Positions 25,819 to 35,031 of a stretch of DNA of 64,000 bases are shown here, in pieces. The DNA is from a bacterium (GTDB lineage Bacteria; Hinthialibacterota; Hinthialibacteria; H5-UNCL2), in assembly GCA_015075175.1 (NCBI GenBank), contig JABTUV010000009.1:124001-188000 (forward strand). The letters are read 5' to 3'. The position numbers and the translations under genes are program-made. Position 1 is the first letter of the stretch; the number at the start of each line of letters is the position of its first letter. Below the pieces are notes generated by a model. The model was not told the DNA's origin and searched no databases. It saw only the letters and a program-made list of their open reading frames with translations.

Positions 25819-26207
25819 TCTACCTCCTTCCCCCCATGGCTGGCGCAGATGTCCAGGAGAAAATTCTTCTTTGCGGACCGCGGCAGCCTCGTTCAACCTG
25901 GTCAGCATCCGATCGGACAGGTCGTCCGGCGGGGAGGGTAGAGCGGAATGAGGAAGACTGCGGTAGGTATGGGTGAGGTGAAGAGGAACGGTTGGGCGCC
26001 CCACAAAGCGAAACTGCGGGGAGAAAGCATTGAAGTTAAGGCGATGGTAATAGCAGCGCTTCTGTCCCGAGAGTTACGCGGAGCGCAGGCCGCCGTACTC
26101 CCAAGTGAAGTTGGCCAATTTCATGGGGAAGAAAGGGCTTTCGCATCATGGCCTACCGGATCGAGGAACAACCTGTTTGATTTTCTGGATGAGCGCGAAT
26201 TGGGACA
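25819..26207. other. Gap between the integrase and the IS66 composite, no recognised gene
   Basis: 389 bases. An open plus-strand frame (25948-26211, containing EVGQFHGEERAFASWPTG) gives no recognisable domain and is cut by the IS66 end. It may be the 5' part of a gene truncated by the insertion. Nothing else was seen. Confidence 0.3.
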
Positions 26208-26279
26208 GTAACCGTCCGGTGAAGTGCATCTTCTCGCTGGGGAGGTGGATCAGGATGGGCGCCATGGAGGTGGAAACCC

Positions 26280-26725
26280 ATGGCACGACGCAGGCAGAAC
26301 GCAGAATCCCGGCCACCGGCGAGGCAGCAGAAGGCCAGGCGTGGAAGCTGAAGGGCGTGAAGCGCGCTGGCGGCGTCTCAGCCGTCAGTGGGAAGCCCAG
26401 CGGGCTGACGCAACGGGAGTTCTGCGAGCAACAGAAGGTTTCCCTGGTGTCCTTGTGTTGGTGGCGGTGTGAATTGGCGCGTCGCGACCGCGAACAGGCT
26501 ACATCGCATCCCATCCCAACCAGTGGGCCGCGCGCAAGCACGCCGGCGCACGGCTGGCCGCAGCCCGGCAGCACAGGAGGCCGCGCCGTCCGCCGCGGCG
26601 ATTTCAAGCGCAAGAGGACCAAGTCGGGAAAGCGGAACGAAGCGAGGCGGGGAGGCGCACGTCCTACCCGCCCTGCCTGGGCAAGGCACACAGACAAAAA
26701 CCCTTCATCCCGGTGCAGTTGATTG
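26280..26725 (+). pseudogene. tnpA: IS66 TnpA (helix-turn-helix accessory), copy A, frameshifted
   Basis: Begins MARRRQNAES (ATG 26280). The conserved block LTQREFCEQQKVS then CWWRCELARRDRE is split over two frames. This small protein is the usual first gene of IS66 elements. The C-terminal half differs from the TnpA in the inverted X' fragments. Single-base indels at several points differ from those in copy B, so a joint consensus gives an open frame. Confidence 0.65.
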
Positions 26726-27195
26726 GCCTTCGTTCTCGCGGCCCCATGCCCTCGGTGGTCAGGCCCCGCCGCTCTGGAGGTCGTGCTCGCCTCGGGGCGC
26801 TGTATCCGCATTCACGGGGACTTCGCCGCCGCCCTCTTGCAGAAACTGATCGCCGTCTTGGGCGTCCCCATATTGAGTCTGCCGCCCAGCGTGCGCATCT
26901 ATCTGTGCACCGCGCCGACCGACATGCGGCGCGGCTTCGACGGTCTGGCGCTCTGGCGCGTGACGTGCTGCAACAGGATCCCTCTCCGGCCACCTCTTCG
27001 TGTTTGGCAACAAGCGCGCGGACCGCGTCAAAATCCTCTACTGGGATCGCTCCGGCTTCTGCCTCTGGTACAAGCGCATCAGAAAGGGCCGCTTCCATTT
27101 CCCCGACGGCGCGACCGCCTCCGTGCGGCTCGACGCCGCCGAGTTAACGCTGCTCTTGGAAGGGATTCAATTGCAACACGCAGTACGCCGCCCCG
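26726..27195 (+). pseudogene. tnpB: IS66 TnpB (IS66 Orf2-like), copy A, frameshifted
   Basis: The TnpB core LPPSVRIYLCTAPTDMRRGF appears, then, after a shift, VFGNKRADRVKILYWDRSGF, then FCLWYKRIRKGRFHFPDGA. This is the signature of the IS66 Orf2 family (PF05717), needed for transposition with unclear function. The normal start (ATGTTGAGTCTG in copy C) reads ATATTGAGTCTG here. Confidence 0.75.
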
Positions 27196-27333
27196 CTTCG
27201 TCCCTCAATCTCGTCATCGCCTCCACGCATGATTCAACCGTAACCGCACGCCGCAATCACACATCGCCGTCACGGCAAAAAAAATCATCGCAGCAGAGCT
27301 TTGCGGGACTTTTTCCGCTCGTGCGTTTTGTAA

Positions 27334-28636
27334 ATGACCATGCGATTCGATCTGAACAACCTACCCAAGACCCGGCGCTGTTGCAGCAGATGATCCTCGA
27401 TCTGCTGACGCAGGCTGCGCGGAAGGATCAGCGCATCGAAAACTCTCGCACCTGTTGGCGCTGCTGCAGCGCTCGGTTCGGGCGCAAGTCGGAGCAGGTA
27501 CCCCTGGAGCAACTGCTGTTCGCCTTCGCAGAGGCCATGCGCGACGGAGAGGTGGAAACCAATCCGCAGGCAGAGGCCGCGACGGAAGCGGAAGCCATCA
27601 AACAGGACAAACCGGCGAAGTCTTCCGGCAACAGGCACAGTCGTAATCCGCTGCCAGCCAGCCCTGCCGCGCGAGCGGTATGGAGTATGCGCTGCCCGAA
27701 GAAGGCATGCAAGTGCCAGGAGTGCGGCGCGCCGCTGGAGCGCATGGGCGAAGAGTGACGCGGCAGTTGGGTACGTCCCGCCTCCTTCATCGTGCGCGAG
27801 CACGTGCAGGTCAAATATGCCTGCAAGCGCTGCCAGGGCAACGTGGTGGTCAGTGCCATGCCGGCGCAGCCGGTTGAAGAGTCTGCCCGGTCCGGGTCTC
27901 CCTGGCGCACGTGTTGGTCAGCAAGTGCGCGACCATCTGCCGTTGCACCGCCAGGAGGCGATCATGCAACGGTATGGCATCGAGGTTGTCGCGAGGGACC
28001 ATGAGCGACTGGGTAAAGGGCCGGCGCGCAGTTGCTCCGGCCGCTGTATGACGTGATGCGACGAGAAGTGCTGCAAGGCAGGGAAGATCAACACGGACGA
28101 CTCACCCGTCCCCGTGCAAGAGCCGGGAACCAGCAAAGACGCGCCAGGGGCGGCTGTGGTGTGTACGTGGGGACGGGGAGCATGAGCATACGGTGTTTGA
28201 CTTCACGCCCAACCGAAAACAGGACGGGCCGATGAAGTTTTTGCATGGCTACCGGGGCTACCTGCAGGCGGATGCGTATACGGGTTACGACAGGTTGTAC
28301 CGGAGCGGGGAGATCGTTGAGGGGGTGCTGGGCGCATGCGCGCCGGAAGTTCTATGAGGCGCAGGACGGCGACCGGGAGCGGGCGCTGGTGGCGCTGGCG
28401 TATATCGGCCGCCTCTACCAAGTGGAAAAGCGGGGACGTGAAGATGGGCTGTCCCCTGCGGATCTCTGCGCTACGCCGACAGGAGCGCGCCGATCCTCTC
28501 CGACTTGCATGCCTGGCTGCAAGCGCAGGCGCAAGCAGTGTTGCCGCGGAGCCCGATGGGCGAGGCCATTGGTTATGCGCTGGGACAATGGACGGCCTTG
28601 ACGCGTTACCTGGAGGACGGGGACCTGGAGATCGAC
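27334..28636 (+). pseudogene. tnpC: IS66 TnpC transposase, copy A, 5' part (interrupted by the inner composite)
   Basis: Starts MTMRFDLNNLPK. It contains the leucine-rich N-terminal coil (FGRKSEQVPLEQLLFAFAEA), the zinc-finger block CPK..H.C.ECGAPLERMGEE, and the catalytic region with FLHGYRGYLQADAYTGYD. The frame ends in DGDLEID, where an 8-bp target site (AGATCGAC) is followed by the inner element. The rest of the gene resumes at 32433. Several one-base indels occur. Confidence 0.75.
28629..28636. repeat. 8-bp target-site duplication AGATCGAC (left copy)
   Basis: Directly precedes the left end of the inner composite and is repeated exactly at 32433-32440. Confidence 0.9.
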
Positions 28637-28710
28637 GTAACCGTCCGGTGAAGTGCATCTTCTCAAACGGGGAGGGTGGATCAGGATGGGCGCCATGGAG
28701 GTGGAAACCC

Positions 28711-29150
28711 ATGGCGGCGAGCAGGCAAGAACGCAGAATCCGGCCACCGGCGAGCCGGCAGCGGCCAGGCGTGGGCTGAGCAGGCGCGTGAAGCGCGCTG
28801 GCGGCGTCTCAGCCGTCAGTGGGAAGCCAGCGGGCTGACGCAACGGGAGTTCTGCGAGCAACAGAGGTTTCCTGGTGTCCTTGTGTTGGTGGCGGTTGTG
28901 AATTGGCGCATCGCGACCGCGAACGAGCTACCGCATCCCATCAACCAGTGGGCCGCGCGCAAGCACGCCGGCGCACGGCTGGCCAGGCCTGGCAGCACAG
29001 GAGGCCGCGCCGTCCGCCGCGGCGTTTCAAGCGCAAGAGGACCAAGTCGGAAAGCGGAACCAGAGCGAGGCGGGAGGAGGCGCGTCTACCCGCCCTGCCT
29101 GGGCAAGGCACACAGACAAAACCCTTCATCCGGTGCAGTTGATTGGCCTT
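28711..29150 (+). pseudogene. tnpA: IS66 TnpA, copy B, frameshifted
   Basis: Equivalent to copy A: WEASGLTQREFCEQQ- and CWWR-type residues across frames, then the same Arg/Pro-rich tail. The indels are at other positions than in copy A. Confidence 0.6.
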
Positions 29151-29640
29151 CGTTCTCCGCGGCCCCATGCCCTCCGGTGGTCAGGCCCCGCCGCTCTGGA
29201 GGTCGTGCTCGCCTCGGGCGCTGTATCCGCATTCACGGGACTTCGCCGCCGCCCTCTTGCGAAACTGATCGCCGTCTTGGAGGCGTCCCCATATTGAGTC
29301 TGCCGCCCAGCGTGCGCATCTATCTGCACCGCGCCGACCGACATGCGGCGCGGCTTCGACGGTCTGGCCGCTCTGGCGCGTGACGTGCTGCAACAGGATC
29401 CCTCTCGGCCACCTCTTCGTGTTTGGCAACAAGCGCGCGGACCGCGTCAAAATCCTCTACTGGGATCGCTCAGCTTCTGCCTCTGGTACAAGCGCATCAG
29501 AAAAGGGCCGCTTCCATTTCCCCGACAGCGCGACCGCCTCCGTGCAGCTCGACGCCGCCAGGTTGGCGCTGCTCTTGGAAGAATCCAATTGCAACACGCA
29601 GTACGCCGCCCCGCTTCGTCCCTCAATCTCCGTCATCGCC
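29151..29640 (+). pseudogene. tnpB: IS66 TnpB, copy B, frameshifted
   Basis: LPPSVRIYLHRADRHAARL in one frame, then HLFVFGNKRADRVKILYWDR and ASEKGRFHFPDSATASVQLD in the next. Same family block as in copy A. Confidence 0.7.
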
Positions 29641-29745
29641 TCGCATGATTCAACCGTAACCGCACGCCGCAATCACACATCGCCGTCACGGCAAAAAAAT
29701 CATCGCAGCAGGGGCAGAGACTTTTCCCCGCTCGTGCGTTTGTAA

Positions 29746-31359
29746 ATGACCATGCGATTCGATCTGAACAACCTACCCCAAAGACCCGGCGCTGTTGCAG
29801 CAGATGATCCTCGATCTGCTGACGCGGCTGCGCGAAGAAGGATCAGCGCATCGGGCTCTCGCACCTGTTGGCGCTGCTGCAGCGCTCCAGTTCGGGCGCA
29901 AGTCGGAGCAGGTACCCCTGGAGCAACTGCTGTTCGCCTTCGCAGAGGCCATGCGCGACGGAGAGGTGGAAACCAATCCGCAGGCAGAGGCCGCGACGGA
30001 AGCGGAAGCCATCAAACAGGACAAACCGGCGAGAAGTCTTCGGCAGCAGGCACGGTCGTAATCCGCTGCCCGAAAGCCTGCCGCGCGGCGGGTGGGTATG
30101 CGCTGCCCGAAGAGGCATCACAAGTGCCAGGAGTGCGGCGCGCCGCTGGAGCGCATGGGCGAAGAAGTGACGCGGCAGTTGGGTACGTCCCGCCTCCTTC
30201 ATCGTGCGCGAGCACGTGCGGGTCAATGTATGCCTGCAAGCGCTGCCAGGGCAACGTGGTGGTCAGTGCCATGCCAGCGCAGCCGGTTAGAAGGGTCTGC
30301 CCGGTCCGGGTCTCCTGGCGCACGTGTTGGTCAGCAGTATTGCGACCATCTGCCGTTGCACCGCCAGGAACGCGATCATGCAACGGTATGGCATCAGTTG
30401 TCGCGAGGGACCATGAGCGACTGGGTAAGGGCCGGCGCGCAGTTGCTCCGGCCGCTGTGTATGACGTGATGGCGACGAAGTGCTGCAAGGCAGGAAGATC
30501 AACACGGACGACTCACCCGTCCCCGTGCAGGGCCGGGAACCAGCAAGACGCGCCAGGGCGGCTGTGGGTGTACGTGGGGACGGGGAGCATGAGCATGTCG
30601 GTGTTTGACTTCAGCGCCAACCGAAAACGGGACGGGCCGATGAAGTTTTGCATGGCTACCGGGGCTACCTGCGGGCGGATGCGTATACGGGTTACGACGA
30701 GTTGTACCGGGCGGGAGATCGTTGAGGTTGTGGGGTGCTGGGCGCATGCGCCGGAAGTTCTATGAGGCGCAGGACGGCGACCGGGAGCGGGCGCTGGTGG
30801 CGCTGGGCGTATATCGGCCGCCTCTACCAAGTGGAAAAGCGGGGACGTGAAGATGGGCTGTCCCCTGCGGATCTCTGCGCGCTACGCCGACAGGAGAGCG
30901 CGCCGATCCTCTCCGACTTGCATGCCTGGCTGCAAGCGCAGGCGCAAGCGGTGTTGCCGCAGGCCCCGATGGGCGAGGCCATTGGTTATGCGCTGGGGAC
31001 AATGGACGGCCTTGACGCGTTACCTGGAGGACGGGGACCTGGAGATCGACAACAACGTCGCGGTAACGCGCTCTTGCGGCAGGTGGCGCTTGGACGAAAA
31101 ACCTTGGTTGTTTGCGGGCGGTGATGAAGGTGGGCGGCGGGCGGCGATCCTCTACACCGCGGTCGCCAGTTGCCAGCAACATGGTGGAACCCTTCGCCTA
31201 CCTGCGGGACGTGCTGGCGCGCATCCCGCCACCGCGCAGAGCCGCATTGAACCTCTTGCCGAACAGGATTGGCGCGCGGAACGCCACGACCGCCTTTCTG
31301 CGCCATGGTTCAGCGGCCCGACCCAACCGGAGAGCAGGTCGCGGACCTTCGACGGCTAA
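29746..31359 (+). pseudogene. tnpC: IS66 TnpC transposase, copy B, full length but frameshifted
   Basis: Starts MTMRFDLNNL at 29746 and runs to a stop near 31359. Recognisable blocks in changing frames are FGRKSEQVPLEQLLFAFAEA, GVRRAAGAHGRR-flanked zinc-finger residues, TYTGYDELY-type catalytic residues, GDLEIDNNVAVTR (EIDNNVAER in the intact family form) and EPFAYLRDVLARI. A consensus with copy A would give a normal transposase of about 520 aa. Confidence 0.75.
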
Positions 31360-31501
31360 CCGCGACGCCAGGACTTCTTTGCCTCCAGCTTCGCTTCAAC
31401 GATTCGAATCTTCCACCCTGACAGGCTTCCGCTTCTGACGGCTGGCACGACCGCGCTCAGCCCCGCGCCTTCCCAGGATGCCTTGCGGACCGAAGCTTTA
31501 C

Positions 31502-31800
31502 CTCCAAGAGCAGCGCCAACTCCGGCGGCGTCGAGAAACAATGCGCGGCGGTCGCGCCGTCGGGAAATGGAAGCGGCCCTTCGCCCCGCCAGCGCTTGTA
31601 CCAGAGGCAGAAGCCGGAGCGAATCAGTAGGATTTTGACGCGGTCCGCGCGCTTGTTGCCAAACACGAAGAGGGTGGCCGGAGGGGATCCTGTTGCAGCA
31701 CGTCACGCGCCCAGGCGGCCAGACCGTCGAAACGCGCCGCGGTCAGGTCGGCGCGGTGCAGGTATAGATGCGCACGCTGGGCGGCAGACTCAACATGGGG
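31502..31800 (-). pseudogene. tnpB: Inverted IS66 TnpB fragment, copy C (3'-truncated)
   Basis: On the minus strand it reads LAALARDVLQQDP-, VFGNKRADRVKIL- and FCLWYKRW-type residues, up to the junction with the right end of copy B at 31501, where the gene is cut near its C-terminus. Confidence 0.7.
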
Positions 31801-31929
31801 ACGCCTCAAGACGGCGATCAGTTTCTGCCAGGGCGGCGGCGGGGTCCCCGTGAATGCGGATACAGCGAGGCGAGGCAGGCGACCTCCAGAGCGGCGGGGC
31901 CCGACCACCGGAGGGCATGGGGCCGCGGA

Positions 31930-32355
31930 CGAAGGGCCAATCAACTGCACCGGGATGAAGGTTTTCTTCTGTCTGCCGCCTTGCGGGCAGGGCAGATGGG
32001 ACGGAGACCTCGCCAGGCCGCATGCGCGTTTGATTGGATGCGGCCACCGCCGGTCGCCCTTCTCCGCCGCGCACTTCATCCATCCCCCACAACACCGCTC
32101 GTCGCTGCTCTTGCGCGCGGTCGACCTGCTGGGATGCGCGGGGAGGACTCGTTGGCGCGTGACGCGCCAGTTCGCACCGCCACCAGCAGGGTCGAGCGGA
32201 ACCGCCTGCCGCCGGCAAACTCGGACTGTGTCAGGCCGCTGGCTACTCACGGTTCAGACGCCGCCAATCCGCTTCACGCCGCCGCGGGACTCCGCGCTTG
32301 CGCTTCTGCCGGCTCGCCGGTGGCCGGGGATTCTGTTCCTGCCTGTTCGTGCCAT
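31930..32355 (-). pseudogene. tnpA: Inverted IS66 TnpA, copy C (variant X isoform), frameshifted
   Basis: Starts MARTGRN-like at 32355. It carries a SEFCRRQAVPL block where copies A and B have REFCEQQKVSL, and a different second half (RPAVAASNQTRMRPGEVSVP). The same variant recurs in copy D. Confidence 0.65.
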
Positions 32356-32432
32356 GGGTTTCTGCACCTCCATGGCGCCCATCCTGATCCACCCTCCTCA
32401 GCTTGAGAAGATGCACTTCACCGGACGGTTAC

Positions 32433-32440
32433 AGATCGAC
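32433..32440. repeat. 8-bp target-site duplication AGATCGAC (right copy)
   Basis: Exact repeat of 28629-28636; outer tnpC resumes here with ATCGACAACAACGTC. Confidence 0.9.
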
Positions 32441-32722
32441 AACAACGTCGCGGAACGCGCCTTGCGGCGGGTGGCGCTTGGACGAAAAAATTGGTTGTTT
32501 GCGGGCAGTGATGAAGGTGGGCGGCGGGCGGCGATCCTCTACACCATGATCGCCAGTTGCCAGCAACATGGAGTGGAACCCTTCGCCTACCTGCGGGACG
32601 TGCTGGCGCGCATCCCGGAGCACTTGCAGAGCCGCATTGAAGAACTCTTGCCGAACCATTGGCACGCGGAGACGCCACGGGCTCCCGTTTCAGCGCACCC
32701 GACCCAACCCAGCAACGGCTGA
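32433..32722 (+). pseudogene. tnpC: IS66 TnpC transposase, copy A, 3' part
   Basis: Continues the interrupted gene with IDNNVAERALRRVALGRKNW, the C-terminal block with the catalytic Glu region of IS66 transposases, then IASCQQHGVEPFAYLRDVLA and a stop at about 32722. This part is free of indels. The element's right end, TTCACCGGACGGTTAC, lies at 32860-32875. Confidence 0.8.
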
Positions 32723-32875
32723 CCTTCGACGGCTAACCGCGACGCCAGGACTTCTTTTGCCTCCCTTTTCCTTCAACGATTCCGAATCTTCAACCTGACA
32801 GGCTTCCATGACGGCTGGCGCCACGACCGCTCCAGCCCCGTGCCTTCCCCAGGAAGTACTTCACCGGACGGTTAC

Positions 32876-33330
32876 CTTCCAGAATAGCGCCAAACTCGGC
32901 GGCGTCGAGCTGCGGAGGCGGTCGCGCCGTCGGGAAATGGAAGCGGCCTTTCGATGCGCTTGTACCAGAGGCGAAGCCAGAGCGATCCCAGTAGAGGATT
33001 TTGACGCGGTCCGCGCTTGTTGCCAAACACGAGAGGTGGCCGGAGCCTGTTGCAGCACGTCACGCGCCAGAGAGCAGCCAGACCGTCGAAGCCGCGCCGC
33101 ATGTCGGTCGGCGCGGTGCACAGATAGATGCGCACGCTGGGCGGCAGACTCAACATGGGGACGCCTCCAAGACGGCGATCAGTTTCTGCAAGAGGGCGGC
33201 GGCGAAGTCCCCGTGAATGCGGATACAGCGCCCCGAGGCGAGCACGACCTCCAGAGCGGCGGGGGCTCCGACCACCGGAGGGCATGGGGCCGCGGAGAAC
33301 GAAGGGCCAATCAACTGCACCGGGATGAAG
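32876..33330 (-). pseudogene. tnpB: Inverted IS66 TnpB fragment, copy D (3'-truncated)
   Basis: On the minus strand it reads VVLASGRCIRIHGDFAAALL, QKLIAVLE, LPPSVRIYLCTAPTDMRRGF and VKILYWDRS-type blocks. It is truncated at the right end of copy A at the same place as copy C. Confidence 0.75.
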
Positions 33331-33743
33331 GGATTTTCTGTCTGTGTGCCTTGCCCAGGCAGGGCAGATGGGACGGAGACCTCGCCAGGCCGCATGCGCG
33401 TTTGATTGGATGCGGCCACCGCCGGTCGCCCCTTCTCCCGCCGCACTTTTCCTCCATCCCCCACAACGCACCGCTCGTCGCTGCTCTTGCGCGCGGTCGA
33501 CTTGCTGGGATGCGATGCGGGGACTCGTTGGCGCTCGCGACGCGCCAGTTCGCACCGCCACCAGCAGAAGGTCGAGAGCGGAACCGCCTGCCGCCGGCAA
33601 AACTCGGACTGTGTCAGGCCGCTGGCTTCCCACTCACGGTTCAGACGCCGCCAATCCGCTTCACGCCGCCGCAGGACTCCGCGCTTGCGCTTCTGCCGGC
33701 TCGCCGGTGGCCGGGGTTCTGCGTTCCTGCCTGTTCGTGCCAT
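33331..33743 (-). CDS. tnpA: Inverted IS66 TnpA, copy D (variant X isoform), open frame
   Basis: ATG 33743 opens MARTGRNAEPRPPASRQKRK, then NREWEASGLTQSEFCRRQ and PLSTFCWWRCELARRER. This is the best-preserved TnpA of the four and shows the HTH-like block intact. The open frame runs on into the tnpB leader without a stop (to 33150). Second-half sequence differs from copies A and B, so the inverted arms come from a related isoform. Confidence 0.65.
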
Positions 33744-33818
33744 GGGTTTCCACCTCCATGGCGCCCATCCTGATCCACCCTCCTCAGCTTGAGAAGATGC
33801 ACTTCACCGGACGGTTAC

Positions 33819-34975
33819 GCTCCGACAACGGTCGGCAGGTCACTCTCTCCTGAGGCTTCGAGAGTCAACCCATCTGTATTCAAGGTAACCTGCTCCCGGT
33901 AAACACCTGTGCCACCTCGATGAAGGTCGCGCCGTACTCTGGATGCGCTGTGACTTGACCGAGCGCGTACGTGATGGTCTTAAACGGGCTGCCCAGACTA
34001 CCGTCGTTGGTATTGTCGCCGTCCGCGTCTGAAACGAAATACGCCGTCGCCACGGTGATGGTCACGCTGGCCGTGGCGCTGTTGTCGGCGTAGTCCGTAC
34101 ACGCGACGATCAATTGATGATAACCCTTTCAGCCGTGGTGGTATCCCAGCCTGGATTGTAACTGCCGGAGGAGAGCCGCCCGTGCCTGCCAGCACCGGAG
34201 GCGCCACGCCATCGTCCTTGTCCCAATAGAGACGACATCGCGAACGCCCAACCCCTCGTCAATGGCCGTCGCCTCCAAGATTTCGACTCCCGCAATCGCC
34301 TCGCCCGTTGTCGGCGAAATGATCGCGCAAGTCGGGTCCGTGGTGTCCGCAGGGGTCGGCGTCGGCGTCTCCGTAGGCGTGTTCGTGGCCGTCGGGGTAT
34401 TGGTCCACGTCCAGGTCGGTGTCCATGTCCACGTCCACGTGGGGTCGGCGTCCACGTCCACGTGGAGTGGGTGTCGGCGTGTTCGTTGCCGTGGGCGTGT
34501 TGGTAAAAAATGGCGTGTCCGTTGGTGTATCCGTCAGGGTGAACGTCGGCGTCGGCGTGTCGGTGTCGGTCGGCGTGGGTGTCGGCGTATGCGTGGTGGT
34601 AGACGTATCGGTTGGCGTCGGCGTCGGCGTGTAGGTCGCCGTCGGCGTGTTGGTCGGCGCGAACGTCGGCGTCCTGATATCGGACCGCCGCCGTAGTGGT
34701 AACCCGCATCCGCCGGATACGAATCCGCGGTCGTGTCTGTGCTCGTATAGCCTGTGTCGGAAGTAGATATCCAGAACCCATCCACAATGTCCACCGCCGG
34801 GCTGGAAGCGCCTGCGCCAAACGCCCCGACGGCAAGGCCGCCGGCATCCTCGAGCATGGCGTAGCGCGCATTCTGGGTGACCATCCTCCCACGACGAGCG
34901 GACGTCGTGCGTACCGTTGGCGTAGTACGTACTCCCGTCCAGCGCGACCCACAAGCACAGAAAGGCGTACATCAT
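33819..34975 (-). pseudogene. Beta-helix protein 1, N-terminal part, truncated by the IS66 composite
   Basis: The start ATG-ATG at 34975 follows a GGCAGGAGTATTC site, 56 bp after the FGE-1 stop. It reads [20 protein letters not shown], then [11 protein letters not shown] and [10 protein letters not shown]-type residues, the Thr/Pro linker, and [20 protein letters not shown], the start of the large beta-helix. It ends at GCTCCGAC, where the IS66 left end is inserted. The sequence is almost identical to beta-helix 3 at 47.5-48.65 kb, apart from single-base indels. The missing downstream part is not on the other side of the IS66 unit. Confidence 0.75.
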
Positions 34976-35031
34976 GAATACTCCTGCCCCGCACACGCGC
35001 CCACGCGATGCGTTGTGTAAAGCACACCCAC

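Larger units (their letters stand above)
28637..32432 (+). mobile_element. Inner IS66-type composite (3796 bp) inserted in tnpC of the outer copy
   Basis: It starts with GTAACCGTCCGGTGAAGTGC and ends with the same sequence inverted, flanked by the 8-bp repeat AGATCGAC. The order is identical to the outer unit: direct tnpA-tnpB-tnpC with right end (28637-31501, 2865 bp), then an inverted tnpB'-tnpA fragment (31502-32432, 931 bp). The outer copy measures 2864 and 943 bp for the same parts, so the two composites descend from one element that moved as a unit. The internal right end at 31501 is poorly preserved (GCGGACCGAAGCTTTAC). Confidence 0.9.
26208..33818 (+). mobile_element. IS66-type composite element (outer copy), interrupted by a second copy of itself
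   Basis: The left end is GTAACCGTCCGGTGAAGTGC at 26208; the far end at 33818 is the same sequence inverted. The unit has two parts. Part Y is a full-length direct IS66-type element (tnpA, tnpB, tnpC), 26208-28636 plus 32441-32875, ending in TTCACCGGACGGTTAC. Part X' is a 943-bp inverted fragment (tnpB 3'-truncated, tnpA, left end), 32876-33818. The tnpC of Y is split by the inner composite at 28637-32432. GTAA...TTAC ends, three genes and 8-bp duplications are IS66 hallmarks. The outer flanks (TTGGGACA on the left, GCTCCGAC on the right) are not duplicates. Both outer boundaries are left-type ends. Confidence 0.85.

Noticed and set aside
25948-26211. Possible small gene before the IS66 element
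   Set aside because: No recognisable domain or ribosome-binding site and it is cut by the element end. Reported only as a gap.
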